A DNA stretch of 64,000 nt from Jackrogersella multiformis (Eukaryota > Ascomycota > Sordariomycetes > Xylariales > Hypoxylaceae). The position numbers were made by a program, and so were the translations under genes. The stretch lies in NCBI GenBank assembly GCA_902806575.1, contig CADCXD010000004.1, positions 1,550,001 through 1,614,000 of the forward strand. The letters run 5' to 3'. The notes under the pieces are model-generated. The model was not told the origin of the DNA and ran no database searches. It was given only the letters and a program-made list of their open reading frames with translations. Of this stretch, positions 22,022-34,949 are shown one piece after another (the stretch's first letter is position 1; every line of letters starts with the position of its first letter).

Positions 22022-24945
22022 CTAGATGTTGTGCTTGCTCTGATGCCGCTTGTACTCTATTTGCACAAGGTTCATAAACCCCTGTTCATCCTTAATAGGA
22101 ATCCAGGAGGTTAGACACTTCATCGCGTTCTCGAAATCGGAATCCAGCAGTGACGGCCGGAGTGTGTCAATTATCGCAAGACTGGTTGCGTGAAGGATTT
22201 CCAGCCCCTTAGACGACGGCTGTTCCAGACCAGTTTTGCTTGGAGTAGAAGGCACATCGGGCGAGGAACCGAGTAGGAGAAAAACGTCCCATACACGGAG
22301 CTGGACAGAAAAAGGTATCGATAAGTTGAAGAGAGTAAGGTACCACTTAGTAGCATACGCAGTTGGATCGATACAGAGCTCGGACTAGTAAAGGTCAGCT
22401 GAGGTTCCAGAGAGGCATGGATAGTTAGAAACTTACGAGCTTCGAAGCTACGTCCTTGTTACCCAACCAATCATGCTCGAAGTCTTTTAGAGCGCCTATA
22501 AGCTCCTCGAATCCAGACTGGTATATCCGGTTGAGACCACGATATTTCCAGAGTCGCACTAGCATTACAAAGCACGCCTCTTCGTCAAAGTAACTCAGAA
22601 AGGTCGCTGCTAGCGGTGCCATGCCCTGTACATAACCCGTGTCGGGGAAGTATAGAGACAGAGAGTGTAGTACTCGAAAGAGTAACCGCTGGCCACCTCT
22701 GTATCTCTTTCGAAACATGATGTGTTGGTTGATGGTCCTGGGCACATCCAGGTCGATTTGGCCATCATCCGGCGAGGGCTCTTCGATAAGCCGGTTGAAG
22801 TCGGCCTTGAGTTCATCATCCGTAACAAACGGTTCATTGCTGGCCTTAGCACTGGCAGAGAGGAAAGAACTCCAAGCTGCCGCTCGCCAACAATCAGGGA
22901 TACCCTTCCACGTCCGTTTGACCAGCTTCGGGTGCTTCATGTCAAACTCAAACACTGTGGCTGGCCCGTCCGCCCCGGATTTTGTGACTTTAGCCATCCT
23001 CCGCCATTTCTCTGTGCGCTCAGACTCCTTCAACTTGGACTCGGCCAATTTCTTCTCGGCCGATCCATCGTCAACAGCGTGTGACAGACCTGGGTGCGAT
23101 GCAAGGATGTCCCCGGCTTCGTCTAGGAGTTTTCTGTCCCTGTTGTATGGTAATAAGTTCGTGGCTTGCCGGATTGTAGATATAGCGGAACGGCGCGATG
23201 CCGTGGATAATCCCGACGCCTGCGTATTCAAGGAGCGGAGTGACAACTTCCTTCGGGGACCGCGCTTGATTTTTAACGAGAGCGATCCCGCGTCTTTACG
23301 AACCAAAACATTCCGCTGTTTGCGCTGCGAAAAGTGGACAGATGCGGTTTCGGTTGGCGTGGTCGGTCGAGAGTCGTGTGGTTCTTGAACTAAAATGAAA
23401 CCGTAGCGATCGACGTCTTCACCATGAACCCCTTCCCAATCCTCAATCCCTCCTGCTAACTCGTATTCGCGCTTCAAGTCCTTATCTTGTGGCGACGAAG
23501 TAGAAGCCGAGGTTAGAGTATGGCTTCCAGCCTGGTCGTTTGATCTGTTAAGAAACGAGACTTGTCAGCACGATCAAAGGTCACGGCGAGTTTGGATAGA
23601 TAAGGAAACCATACGCGTCGTTCTCATTCTCTTTCGGTGGGTGTTCTGCTGAGGGTTGGAGACGCTCATCAATCGACGAGCGTCTCGCGCCCTCCTCCCA
23701 ATTGAGACCTTCCTCAGATTCATAGAGTGATCTCACCTTTTGAGATTCCTTCTCCGCCTCAGCAGATATTACCCGGACGCTAGGAGGCAGTCGGCGAGGT
23801 GTGGGTGGTGGAGATTCGGGTTTGGCATTGTCGAGAGCCCCTGAAGGGTTGGCGGACTCCTTGGTGCTTTCGCTGACGACGGCGCTGACGGCCTTTTCTC
23901 GCACGGGAACTAGAGGGAATGCACGTGGTCCTCTGGGTTGTTCATATTTGATGTTTTCGTTGCCAAAGCCGCTATCTTGATCGATCATGATGCCCGCGTT
24001 TTTAAGAGGTTTGCGAGGATGTTTGCCACCAAAAATAATGCTGCCACGCTTAGAGAAGGACAGTTGGGTCATAAAGTCGTCTTCTAACAAGCTCTCAGTG
24101 GGGATAGCGGTTGAAATAATTGGAGAACCATGGGGGTCAGGTAGCGGCGACAATCTGCCGCTAAGGGGTTTAGGCGCCAAACCTTCCTTCCTGTTTAGTG
24201 GATGGCCGGGATTCTCAGCGCCCGAGCCCCCATCGATTGCGGATTTCTTACGCAGACGCTTCATCTTACTAAACGACGACTTGGACGAGTTCGATCGCAA
24301 ACTAAAGCTTCTCGCAAATCTTGAGAAATTAGAAGGAGGTGTGGTTGGTGATGTTGGTGAAACAGTCTCGCCATCTGACAGCGCTGGCGAAATCGAAGGA
24401 GCGCTAGCCCTGCTGTTGGATTCGCTCACACGCTCCCTTTGACGCGAATAGAGAGAGCCGGATTCAGAGCGAGTAATCAGACGAAGGGGCTTGATTTCAG
24501 GAAATTTCTGGATGTTTTCATAAGTAAAAGGGTCTTCGTCATCAGTCTCGCTGTCTTCGTGGATGGTCCATGAACTCGAAGGTGTTGCCGGAGAGTGACC
24601 AGAATCCCGCTTTTCGGGTCCCTGGATTGTTCGAGGAGTACTGATAGTCCTCAGCGCGGGGTGCTGCTCGGTGGGGGGAGCAGGTCGAGGAGGCGGCACC
24701 ACAACGGTAGGTCGAGCCGTGTCGCAAGAAACAGGACGGGGTTGTGGACGACGAGAAGATCGAGGTGGTGGTATCGGTATGGGTGGCTCAGCCTGCACAG
24801 TTTGGTCGTATCGCAAAGCAACTAACTTAGACTCATCTCTGAAAGGAACAAGGCTTGAAGACCTGCTCTTGTATCGGACGCTTGCATTCTTTGATGGCAT
24901 TGGCGGAGGCACATATGATACTGCGCCTGGTGTAACTCCGAACAT
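22022..24945 (-). CDS. TBC-domain Rab GTPase-activating protein
   Basis: Three exons, 23615-24945, 22437-23544 and 22022-22384, give 933 residues. Introns are GTATGG...AACAG (with GCTGAC branch) and GTAAGT...ACTAG. Residues 1 to about 600 are Pro/Ser/Arg-rich and predicted disordered. The TBC domain starts near 655 with W-K-G-I-P-D-C-W-R. I-D-L-D-V-P-R-T at 707-714 carries the arginine finger (R713), and Y-V-Q-G-M at 748-752 carries the catalytic glutamine (Q750). The last exon holds L-R-V-W-D-V-F-L-L-L-G. Both catalytic residues of the dual-finger mechanism are present, so it should be active on a Rab GTPase in membrane traffic; which Rab is unknown. An in-frame ATG 33 nt upstream (24978) would add 11 residues; 24945 has the better start context (ACA before ATG). 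Confidence 0.9.
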
Positions 24946-27900
24946 TGTGGCTGACCGGGCTGTGTGTAGTGAGTACATCTATGCCTGCCCAGGTGTACCT
25001 AATGTACTAGGTGTATGTACTTGGAACGATTTCCCGATATTGGCTATATCGTGTGTAGTGAGACAACGGGAACGTGCTGCCAGCAACCGCAGTTAGGCTC
25101 GACAAGCTACAGCCAGCTTGTCTTGAATGAACAAGAGTATCGGAGATCTCATCGACAGAGAAGATGGACCGTCTTCTTTATTTACCCTCTGAATAACGGA
25201 GTGCCCGATTTGTTTGGTTTTGTTGCGAGTCACAGCTCAGAACTGATAGTGAACCTATAGGCTGCCGAGGTGGCTCAAGCCTAGTCCAACCACTCACACG
25301 GCTATAGATAGTTATATGTTAGCGTGGTTCTGTTCTTTCTTAGGTAAGAGGAGCGTCCAAGAAAAGCCAATTAAGAAAAGACCTGACAAGAAAGGAAATA
25401 TTGGGAAATATGGACCAAGCATGATTCGGTGAAGTAGGTACTGGGTATTGAAGCTTGTATTCGGGCTCGTACCTTCTTTCTTTTGTTGCAAAAATGTTTG
25501 TGAACTCAGAATATTGGAACTAGTGACGGATTGGGAAATCGTAGGCGTGTTAAGTGGTTTAAGTGGTTTAAGTGACTTAGATGACTTACACAAGCAATGT
25601 CGTGGCTTGCAAACACCTTTGGAAGTAAGTATGAATGGGAATACCGAGGTAGGTATCTATTCCTAACAAGTATATATACGTGCTAATTATAAGGTTCTCT
25701 CTTGATTATCACAAGCTGGCTGCGGGCTGACTTTAATATGTTTGTCTAGGTAAGGTTGGGGTATGAGATATGGGATAGCTTGGGCAACGGTTCATCTGAT
25801 CTGGCCAGCATGCATGTGGATGTCGTGGCGGCGGCGATTCCATTAGGACGTTGTCAGGTTGTGCGGCACTACCTACCTACCTTAGGTACTATCCATAGAC
25901 GGTACGGTGGCCGGGGATCGTTTTCCTTCCTAGCCCTAGGCGTCTTTTACTGGGACTCGGAAGGCGTCACCTGGGCAATAAGAAAATAAGAAAGTGATGC
26001 ACGCACTCAACTCACAATCACCATTACCGTTTCTTCCCAATTGGCCCAATTGGTCCGGAAAGAGAGACACAGTTTCCACTCTTTGTGGGCATCGGCCGAG
26101 TCGCGGTACTTTTGAAGCTAGACCGCAGGACCGATAATCCAAGGCTGGAGCGGTCACGCACCGTTCTTTCTCGGTTGTATTTTTAGTTATATTTTTATCT
26201 TTAACATACCTAGGTACGCGAAGGGGAAAGAGAAATCTAGCGGTCTATGTACCCGCCTAGGTAGTGTAGGTAGTAGGTGCCCTTTTTATTTCTAACCTTC
26301 TAACCTCCTACAATCCACTTCTGATACTTCAATATTGTCCATATTAGCACATATCTTATACATTTCGCAAGGTAATAGTTGTGGGAGTTGGGCATAGTTG
26401 CGTCATCTATAATATGATGAGGTGTTATTTGAATTTAGGAATATGGCTCCCTGACCTCAACCTCAGACCTCGACACCGTCTAAGTGCTGATGACAGAAAA
26501 TAAAATAATAAATAATAAACTCCATACCCTATACTCTCTACTCTTCCGCCTGTCCGCCATGTCATCCAATATTTCCTAACCGACCAAGTAAGTAGAAGTC
26601 AAGCCTCGCTCCGTTTATCCTATACTACAAAGCGCCCCAGGCGAATTGGAGGTAAAGAATATGTCGAGTCGGCAAGTACCACTAATATGTAGTGTAGACG
26701 GCCCCTCTTCATTACTCATTGCCATTGGTTTGCCTTGGGATGCAAGATTCAAGGATCGACCTTAGCGCAGCCAAGTCGGGAGCGGAGGATAGAGACTATG
26801 GGAAAATAGGGTTGGTAAAGAGGAAATCCGATTTCACGATAGTTACTACTATACCATCTATCTAGTGTACTTGGACTAATAACGATACCTGCTGTAGGAT
26901 CGAAGACGCCGAATGGACGTCCCAGCATATAGTGAATGCCCACCCATCCCGGCGGGGTAGGCGATCGGTAGCGATGAGTTCTACGTCACTCCCATGAGAG
27001 GAAAGAAAATGGTCTAGGTCTGGGTCTGGGTCTGGAAGCTCGTCCTAAAACGGAGCTCTTACTGAATAATCGCGCGGGTCTATCAACTCCGACCTCGACT
27101 AGATTACCTATTGACGTGGCCATTTTAGCCAGCAGTCTATCCGAGTCAGTCTATCGACCGCCACCAATTAGATGAATGGAGAAGGGGAAAAAAAGAATTG
27201 CGCGGGGTGAATGGAGGTTACCTATCAGGTTACCATCATCTCTAGTGTAGGGCTTACCGTTGGTTCTACGAAACCGAAGCTTGGGCTGGTCTCTAAATTT
27301 GGACAAAGTCGAACCGATTTCGTGATTCGAATTCAGAATAATCGAAGCTCCAGCTATAATACCTAGTTCTAAGTTGACCCCTTTAACTCTTTGCTGATGG
27401 AATCGGATTGCCAAGCTTTCGAGGCTGGTTGCGTGCCAAGCATGAACTCAACCCCCCCTGGAGCGAAGAACGGGGAATTGGTGGCATTGGATTGGATGTG
27501 GCTGGACGATACCTAGGTACCGACCTTGACAGTTGTCAACCGTCGTGCCCTGCATGTGTCTTGACCGCATCACAGATCAACCCAACATAGTAACTCTATA
27601 AGCGGTAGGTAACAGGAAATACTACTGATCACCTACTAGGTAGGGATTGTTTAATGGGCCCGCTAGATAGCAGCCACGACATTTCTCGCATTCAAAGATT
27701 GAACCCGGTCAGACGGTAGAGAATTTTTTTTTATTTTTATCTTCTCTTCCTTGTCTGTGCATACAAGCTGTCTGCCATCCCAATGATATCTTCCAATAAC
27801 CATTCCCATCGTGTCCAGCACATTACGGTAAGATGCAGTAGTCCTAACTTTCAAGATATCTTACTGGTTTCATGTGACTCATCCTGACGCCGCTCCCGAA

Positions 27901-28150
27901 ATGATGCTACTGTATGTAATTGAAGCCCCCGGTTCCCCCCTGCGCCACGCGTTCGTCCCTTGCAGCTTGCATAGGGTTCATTACCGCGTCGATAACCTTC
28001 TCGTTGGCGCCAACGCGACGGGTTTCGGTGATGTCAACGTATTAGGTAGGTATGTAGTGGTGCGTAGAGCTTCATGCAGGTTGAGCTGGCCCTAGCTAGA
28101 GGTGATCATTCATTCGTTCGTTGACCGCTGTGCGAATATCGGTCAGCCCA
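24946..28150. other. Intergenic region
   Basis: About 3.2 kb with no recognisable gene. The scattered frames of 60-90 codons have no domain features. The part next to 24945 should hold the TBC gene promoter. Palindromes of the TACCTAGGTA family occur near 26212 and 27511. Confidence 0.55.
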
Positions 28151-30774
28151 TCAGACCTCTTCGTTCTCCCAATCTTTTTCGCCAAAGATTGGCCGGGTTG
28201 GATTGCCGCTCACTTCTAGCTTATCAAGAAATTCCGGTGGTATCGTCGGTATGTATTTCCTCTCCCGCTCCCGATTGACTCCACCAAATCCCGCACCAAA
28301 AGATATAAGCATGTCCGTGACGGTTGGTAGAGTGAACGGTAGCATCAAGGAGGGATCAAGATTGACAGCGTCTGGAATGTCATCGTCATCATCTTGATCC
28401 GGATTCGGCGTGCCTTGTACACTTCCTGGAGTTTCCGCGTTATAGCCGTTAAACGTATTCTTGACAGGCGTCGATGGCGTGCTGGGCGGCAAAGGGGATA
28501 CTGTCCTCCTGCGATCCCTCCTGAGTGCGGCCTCTTTCTGAATAGCATCAATATACTTCAATGCGCTCTTCGGTAATCCCTTTTCTCCAACCTCCAATCT
28601 ATAATTATTAGCAGCGTATATCAACTGCTGCGGGCTCAGCCGCTTGAGCTGTTGAAGTGTCCCAACTAAAGCTTCAAGATTATCCGAGTCTAGCGATGAA
28701 AAACATTGTAGCCACTGAAGGAGCTGAACGACGGGAGCTAGATGCTTGCGCGCCGCTTCCATCGTCGTTTCGCCGGACGTGCTCGTCTCGCCGTGTTCAT
28801 AATGCTCGGGCTGGCGGTTATTAGACCGAGCCCAGTCCTCCAATACGGAAACATTCATTCTGATCTGCATCGCTTTCGTTCTAGCGAGGTATTTCCTGTT
28901 ATTCATGACTCGATTGAAAAGCTCCGCGCCCAGCCAGTAGAGAAGCTGTGATATGATTTGCGCCGAAATGACAGAGTGAATATCGTATAGATCGAGGACG
29001 AATAAAGTAGATGATAGAAGTGATGTCACGTTTCGAGGAGCAGGCTTGGCACGCTGCTTAGGCGAAGGAGGCCGGAATCGCTTCTCAAGGGGCTCTTCTT
29101 TCACCTCCTTTCTTCTCTTAAAGATCTTCCACTCGTGTTGGAAAGTGATATCGTCTAGTCCGGGGATAGTCTCATGGTCAAGCACTGCAGCATCTAGAAC
29201 CTTGTCTAACCGTCTCTCCGCATCTCTGACGACGAGTATAAATATCTCATTGACAAGTTCTGCAAGCTGTGCTTGAAACTCCGTTGTCGCCTCAACCAAC
29301 CCGGCGTCCTTTTTCAGATAGTGTAATAAGAGGGTTGCGTTCGACATCCAAAAAGCTAAGATGGTCATATCCCATTGATGAGCTTCAACAACTTCGTTGA
29401 TTTTATCCTGGGCGGTGACTAGTAACTTCTCTAATAGCTCGTGACTAGAATGGTAGTGGGCGTATCTCGCACTAAGAAAAATCATGTTCGCCGGAACAGG
29501 CTTCTGGGACGGCGACCGCTGAGGCTGCATGTTGGTAATGACAATATCGAGTATCCTGTCCAGGTCGCTCTCTTGGAAGACGAACATCTGGTCATGTAAA
29601 CACCGGCCCCAGTCAAATTCCTGTAGCTCTTCTTCGAATTCGTCCATGGTCTTCTAGGGTCAGTAAATATGCCTTTTTGTTCCGTTGAGGCCAGCACAGC
29701 TTACCTCAGGTTGGTCATCTATTCCCATGTTACCTATGTCGACCTCGAGGTCCCTTGCACTATCCATCATCATCCGCCGACGTATTTCATTCTCGGCCAT
29801 CTCCTCTTCAAATCTATCCTGGGAGAAACCTGGATTATAGAAGTCGTCCGTCACTCCAGCAGTCCCAATACTGTAGCCGTTATCGTGCAAATAGAATGAC
29901 ATATCGCTGTCGGGCGGGACAAAATCGAATGCTGTTCTTCCGGACGAGGTCTTCGCCTCCGGAGATGCTCCGTTATCCAGCAATATCTTTGCAATAGCCT
30001 TGTGCCTGTTCGTCATCGCCCACATTAAGGGGCTCCAATGGTTGAGGTCCTGTTTGTCCACATCGACTCCGGCGTCTACGAGGACCTGCACCACACTCTC
30101 ATGTCCCTGAATATCATTAGCGATGATAATACGGAAACAGCGGCTGTTTTCCACTACTAACAAAGCAGCTTGCATAGACCAAGGACGGCGTTCCATCTTC
30201 GTCGGGCGCATTGATATCCACGTACTGCCTCGCCTTCCCATCGAGTATCCTTTTCACGTTTTCGAGGTCGCCATTGCTCGCAGACATAATCAAAACCTTC
30301 TGCAGCATGGACTTCTTCTCTTTGTCTGGTAGTTTCTCGTCTGTTGCAATAGCATCTACATCACCGAAAGCTTGCCCTCCAAGATGTTGTGCCTGCGCCG
30401 CGAGCATCTGCATAAGCCGCGTGTCGCTATTAGGGATGCCCTTTGTCAATTCTTCGTCGTAGTTGGGATCGTCTAGAGTTAAGTTGCTAAAGTGAAAAGG
30501 TTTCGCGATCATGGGGCTTGTCAAAAACTGGGATTGGCCTAGATAGAAGTTGTCACGATCAGCATCAGAAGTATGCCTAGGTAGGTAGGTATGTTAAGGA
30601 TAAAACGTTCGGCCACTCACCTTGCCAGCCATCATACATCTCGGTCTCCTGGACCAGATCTGTCGGTACTAGTCTGCGATCATCTAGGGACTTAGGGAGG
30701 TCGGCTGGGAGAGGACGAGGCTTCGACCGCCGCTCCCCACCGAATCCCCCGCCATCAGAGTCCCCAAAATCCAT
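28151..30774 (-). CDS. Ankyrin-repeat and dilute (DIL) domain protein
   Basis: Four exons, 30621-30774, 30162-30538, 29705-30106 and 28151-29653, give 811 residues. Introns are GTGAGT...TCTAG, GTTAGT...TTCAG and GTAAGC...CCTAG. Residues about 105-270 contain ankyrin repeats (for example A-S-N-G-D-L-E-N-V, W-S-P-L-M-W-A-M-T-N-R-H-K-A-I-A-K-I-L-L). The second half carries a DIL domain, about 410-600, with I-S-A-Q-I-I-S-Q-L-L-Y-W-L-G-A-E-L-F-N-R and N-R-K-Y-L-A-R-T-K-A-M. DIL domains were first described in the cargo-binding tail of class V myosins; this protein has no motor. The ankyrin-plus-DIL combination is known from fungi. A role in actin- or organelle-linked trafficking is inferred from the domain, not shown. 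The exon 2/3 junction falls inside the ankyrin region and restores a continuous repeat. Confidence 0.9.
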
Positions 30775-31730
30775 AGCTACCTAGATAGGAGGAGGCATAG
30801 GATAGGATATTTCGCTCAAGAACTTGTCGAATCAAGTGAGAAGAAAACCATGCTTTCTAAGAGCCTTGTAGGATGGTTTTCTAGTTGAGCTGTGGGTCCT
30901 TTCTTTATATTGCGTTCCAGACTTTTGGACGTTCGTCATTAAAGTGCAGTATCGAGGTAGATAGTGTAGTGGTAGGTAGGATTGATTGATGATAGGGTAC
31001 CTTAGCAGCCTGGGTAGGTTTAGTAAAAAAGCCACAATGGAACTGCCACAACTAGGATATGGTCCTATTTAATGGTCCGTGCATACCCCGTATAGAAAAG
31101 GTAAATTTACGCCTCCACCTCCACCTCCACCGAGATACCTAGTATCCACTAGAGCCATAATAAAGAAATATTTAAGCATTACACTAGATCTCCAGCATAC
31201 CTAGGTACCCATATTCATGGATGTACCTCGGTAGGTATGTTAAAATAATATGTACCATTTAAGAACTAAACTGCTTAAAACTTTAGCAAAAGAAAGGTAC
31301 CTAGGCAAGGTAATTCATGGTTACTCTCTTATATACCTAGGTACTTCCGGAATACCGAGTGGATTAAGGTGGACGGTAACGGTCTCAAAGGAGGCATAAT
31401 TATCAGCTACCTTCGACTATTGGTTCCTAGTGCTGCCATTTCCATCTCTTGCCTACCTAAGGTACCCTAGGTACCTAGGTAGGTATTATTCACTTATATC
31501 CATAACTCAATATAAATACCTCCTAGCAATACGACAAATACCCGCCTTATGGTATCGTATATGTATTTAGTAGACATTTGCTTCCAGAAACAGAATTCCA
31601 GCCACTTATCACAAGTCTTTAATCGCAACTCCTAACCATTGGTTTAACTCAAGCCTAGTTCAAAACTTGATCGAATATGTGCGATGTGAACTGAAAGGTA
31701 ACTTCATCCCTTTCTCCTTAAATAGTATAC
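30775..31730. other. Intergenic region
   Basis: About 950 bp between two minus-strand genes. It contains the promoter of the ankyrin-DIL gene, a (CCACCT)n run near 31112-31130, and a dense palindrome cluster listed separately. No gene seen. Confidence 0.6.
31451..31486. repeat. Cluster of TACCTAGGTA-type palindromes
   Basis: Overlapping copies of CCTAAGG, CCCTAGG and GTACCTAGGTA in 36 bp. This is one of the densest examples of the palindrome family spread through the intergenic DNA of the window. Confidence 0.8.
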
Positions 31731-32925
31731 TTAAATAGATCTCTTAGCCAACACGCGCAACCGCTTTACGCCCCCATCCGGGATGATAGTCAGTTTGGCA
31801 TGCGTAAAAGGTTTGTCCTTTATCGCGCAAGCAAAGTTGTGTTCCTGATCAGGCCCGCACTTACTAGGCTCGAGGACTTCGGTCCACCCTTCGGCATCTG
31901 CTCCAGGTTCTCCGGCCTCTTTCCAGTCTATGGCGTCAATCTTTGTTTTTTGAGGAAAGTTTCCTCTGAAGAAGGCCGTGTCTACTACGAAGTCTTGAAT
32001 GAGAGCTGAGGCGCCTAGGCGGATGATGGTCCAATCGACATGCCCCTTGGTCCTAGAACGGGTGGTCTCCCAACCATCTCCCATATCCTTCCCGCGGCCA
32101 GGCAAGATGAGGTTGTCCTTGGTTCCGAAATGTTGGTCGCTGCATGAGACTGCCACGCCACCATTTTGGGCGGCAGCTAAATCAAAAATAGCATCCGTGT
32201 CTTCGGGAAACACTGGCACTGCGTGTCCAAACAGTCGAAATCTCGCAATGCCTCCGTCGGGATACATGTTAAGCCTGACATGCGTATACTGCTTGGAAGT
32301 AGGGTTGTCTAATTTCCAACCAAACCTTTGGGAGGGGCCGCATTCTTGGATACCCAAAATAGGTTCCCATTTTCCCCTTTCTCCCTTCCAAGAGAGAACC
32401 TCATCGTCATCCGAGAAACAGCCTTCGACGGAAATCGCAGGGGCATGATTGCCGGAGAAGAATGCGGTGTCAACCTCAACTCCCTCTACAGTCCCTGACG
32501 CAACACCGAGCCGTATGACAACCCAATCAAAGGGCTCCGGGTTGTGTCTTCTTGTTTCCCAACCATCATACCAAGCACCCGTGTAGACCATCTTGCCTAG
32601 CTGCCTTATAGGAGGCGTAGGTGTCAACAGGTTGATGGCATCGGCAAACCATTGATCTGAGAATCCTAGGATCTTGCCTCCTAACGTTCCAGAGATCAAG
32701 TCTAATAGGGTACGAGTTAGCGTAGGGAAGCTTTGAACTCTGAATAATTCATTACTATTTCTTTTTTTTCTTTTCTTCTTCTTTTCTTCTTCTTTTCTTC
32801 TTCTTTTTTTCACCGTGCTACGTTTACATACCGATGCAACTAGATCGAAAGGTGTTATCGATTTCGTCCGAAGTAATTGGAGTAGCCTTGACGGCCTCCA
32901 ACTTATATTCGATGTCTTCAAGCAT
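31731..32925 (-). CDS. Allantoicase
   Basis: Two exons, 32832-32925 and 31731-32701, give 354 residues, the usual size of fungal allantoicase. The enzyme hydrolyses allantoate to ureidoglycolate and urea in purine catabolism. The two homologous halves typical of the family are visible: G-A-W-Y-D-G-W-E-T-R-R near 73-83 with D-W-V-V-I-R-L-G and V-D-T-A-F-F-S-G-N, then D-G-W-E-T-T-R at 240-246 with D-W-T-I-I-R-L-G and V-D-T-A-F-F-R-G-N. The start M-L-E-D-I-E lies in a different frame from the long frame that runs through the intron; the 130-nt intron (GTATGT...TATTAG, with GCTAAC) restores D-L-I-S-x-x-L-G-G-K-I. In other fungi this gene responds to nitrogen source. It is divergent from the cytochrome b561-like gene. 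Confidence 0.93.
32760..32811. repeat. Pyrimidine (TTCTTTTCTTC) repeat inside the allantoicase intron
   Basis: Tandem TTCTTTTCTTC units on the plus strand give a poly-purine tract (GAAAAG repeats) in the intron of the minus-strand allantoicase transcript. It lies well upstream of the branch point and acceptor. Confidence 0.9.
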
Positions 32926-34007
32926 ATTTAATGGTATCCTTGCTTTTTAGTCCCGGCGGTGGCGTTTCTGCAAGGTAGGATTTCACGAAGGTATTAGGTA
33001 CAACGAAGATGGAATGTTTCAGACGATTTACCTGATATAGAAGCCTCCGACCTTTGGCGGAGCAACATTCCGACTTCGAAAGCTCAAAGCGCTAATCTGG
33101 TGGGGCGAGCTCCGGAATACGGCCAGGACCAATATGGTATCAAATTGTAAGCTATTAGAGGTACATATGACATACATGATATGCAATCCGTAGGTATCAC
33201 CTTGGTACTATCTCAACCCCAATTTCCCCTCCTTTTTGTATTCCATAGTTTCAACACTAGAGAGCACCCTTCGAAAGCTAACAATTCTCTACCTAGGTAT
33301 TCTTAAGAATCATAGCTACGGCCAACAGGGCCATGTTACTTCTATTTATTTATCTATGTACCATGTATTATTTTGATAGTCAAATAAGTACCTACCTAAG
33401 GTAGTATAAGACTTTCACATACCTACTTATACTTACCACTTACATATAGATATCCATACACATTATGCATTGTACCAACTTAGAACCTTCCTAAATAAGG
33501 GGTCGCCTGTGTAGCTCCCCCGCGCTAGGTATGGGGCACTACCTACCTAGGTACAGTCTACACCACCTAGGTAGGTACAATACAGCGGTTGCTTAAGAAT
33601 CGCAGGGCCCTGATAGGCCGAAGCTCACCTCGAACAGACTCCGTCATGTCCGTCATCGATGGTGAGCTCGATCCTTCTCCGAGTGCCAGCCTTCCTGCTT
33701 TCCAAACAATTTCCGATTCCGACTCGTTTAAAAAGAGAAAGATGATTGTGAAACAAAGTTTTCTGTCCCGTGGGATACCTAGCCTAGTTTTCTTTAATCT
33801 TCACATACGTTTACGTCTACGTCTGAGCCTCTAACCTAGCTCTTTTATTGGTTTTCATACGCAGTGAACCGCGAACCGCGCCCCGAGCCCCCAAATCTAA
33901 CGTCATTAATAAAGAATACGGGTGGCTTCTGGAAGTGCGGTACACCCCTCTGACAGCGCTACCTTAATTTAAAAAATAAAATAAAATAAAAATAAAACTT
34001 TGCCGGA
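32926..34007. promoter_or_regulatory. Divergent intergenic region, allantoicase / cytochrome b561
   Basis: About 1.1 kb between divergent starts, so it holds both promoters. Palindrome clusters lie at about 33290-33300 and 33537-33577. One TGATAG (GATA-type) core occurs near 33373, too common a word to assign. A purely A/T run (AAAATAAAATAAAA) lies just before 34008. Confidence 0.5.
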
Positions 34008-34949
34008 ATGGCTTCAGCAACTGGAATACCCCAATACCCCCCGATTAATCCGGACGACGGCGCTGAACAGGGGGATCTAGAACCTCTTTTAGGTCGCCCG
34101 GGAGATGCCTCTCAAAGACAAGATGCTCCCATAGTCAAAAATCTCGTCATCGGTACGATATTCTCTTCTTCTGTGTCGCATCGTGCTAGATCCCTTGCTC
34201 TTCTGCACCATCGTCCCTCGTCCCGCTCCCGCTTTTAGCAATACATACACACATATATATACACTATTTATAGACCATAGCTACCACCTGACATTACCAT
34301 ATCCATTACTACGTACCTCTTCATCATGCCAAAGCTCATACAATCATCAGGCACCGGCGTCATCGCCGAAGCCGCCGGCATCCTCCTCGTCGCCTCGGTC
34401 TGGGCCGCCGTCTTCCTCCACGGCCCCTTGATCCTCTTCTCCGTGCACCCGCTCGCGCAGTCGGCCGGCATGCTCATCCTCATCCAGTCGATCCTCGTGC
34501 TGCAGCCCACGCACACCGGCGCCCAGAAGCAGGTGGGCCAGAAGGTCCACGCCGGCCTCAACCTGCTCGGGTTTGCCGTCTTCGCCGTTGGCATCATCAG
34601 CATCGAGGTTAATAAGTTCCTCGCCAGCGGTGCGCACTTCCACTCCGTGCACGGCTACCTGGGCGTCGCCGCCTCCTTCTGGCTGCTGGCCCAGTACCTC
34701 GTCGGCTTCACCATGTTCGCCACCCCCGCCCTCTACGGCGGCGAGGCCAGCGCCAAGAAGATTTGGAAGTACCACCGCTCCAGCGGCTACGCTCTGCTGC
34801 TGTTCCTCGCCGCCACCGTCGTCAGCGCCACCCAGACCGACTACAACCTCAACGTCCTCGGCCTCAAGCTCTGGGCCATGATCGTCATCGCCGTCCTGCT
34901 GGTCGCCGGCGTCTACCCGCGCATCAAGAAGCACAAGCTCGGGCTGTGA
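34008..34949 (+). CDS. Cytochrome b561-like transmembrane protein
   Basis: Two exons, 34008-34152 and 34351-34949, give 247 residues. The 198-nt intron starts GTACGA and ends ATCAG. The first 48 residues are polar and cytosolic-looking. Six hydrophobic segments follow, starting G-V-I-A-E-A-A-G-I-L-L-V. Histidines suited to bind two b haems are at 81 (S-V-H-P), 115 (K-V-H-A), 149 (S-V-H-G) and 190 (K-Y-H-R), which fits the b561 core. Such proteins move electrons across membranes, often from ascorbate or to ferric iron; the physiological donor here is unknown. Exon 2 is very GC-rich compared with exon 1 and flanks, with strong C/G choice at third positions. It is convergent with the M13 peptidase gene. 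Confidence 0.88.

Noticed and set aside
33365..33385. GATA-factor nitrogen control site upstream of allantoicase
   Set aside because: A single TGATAG core about 450 bp upstream is expected by chance; no paired sites were seen.
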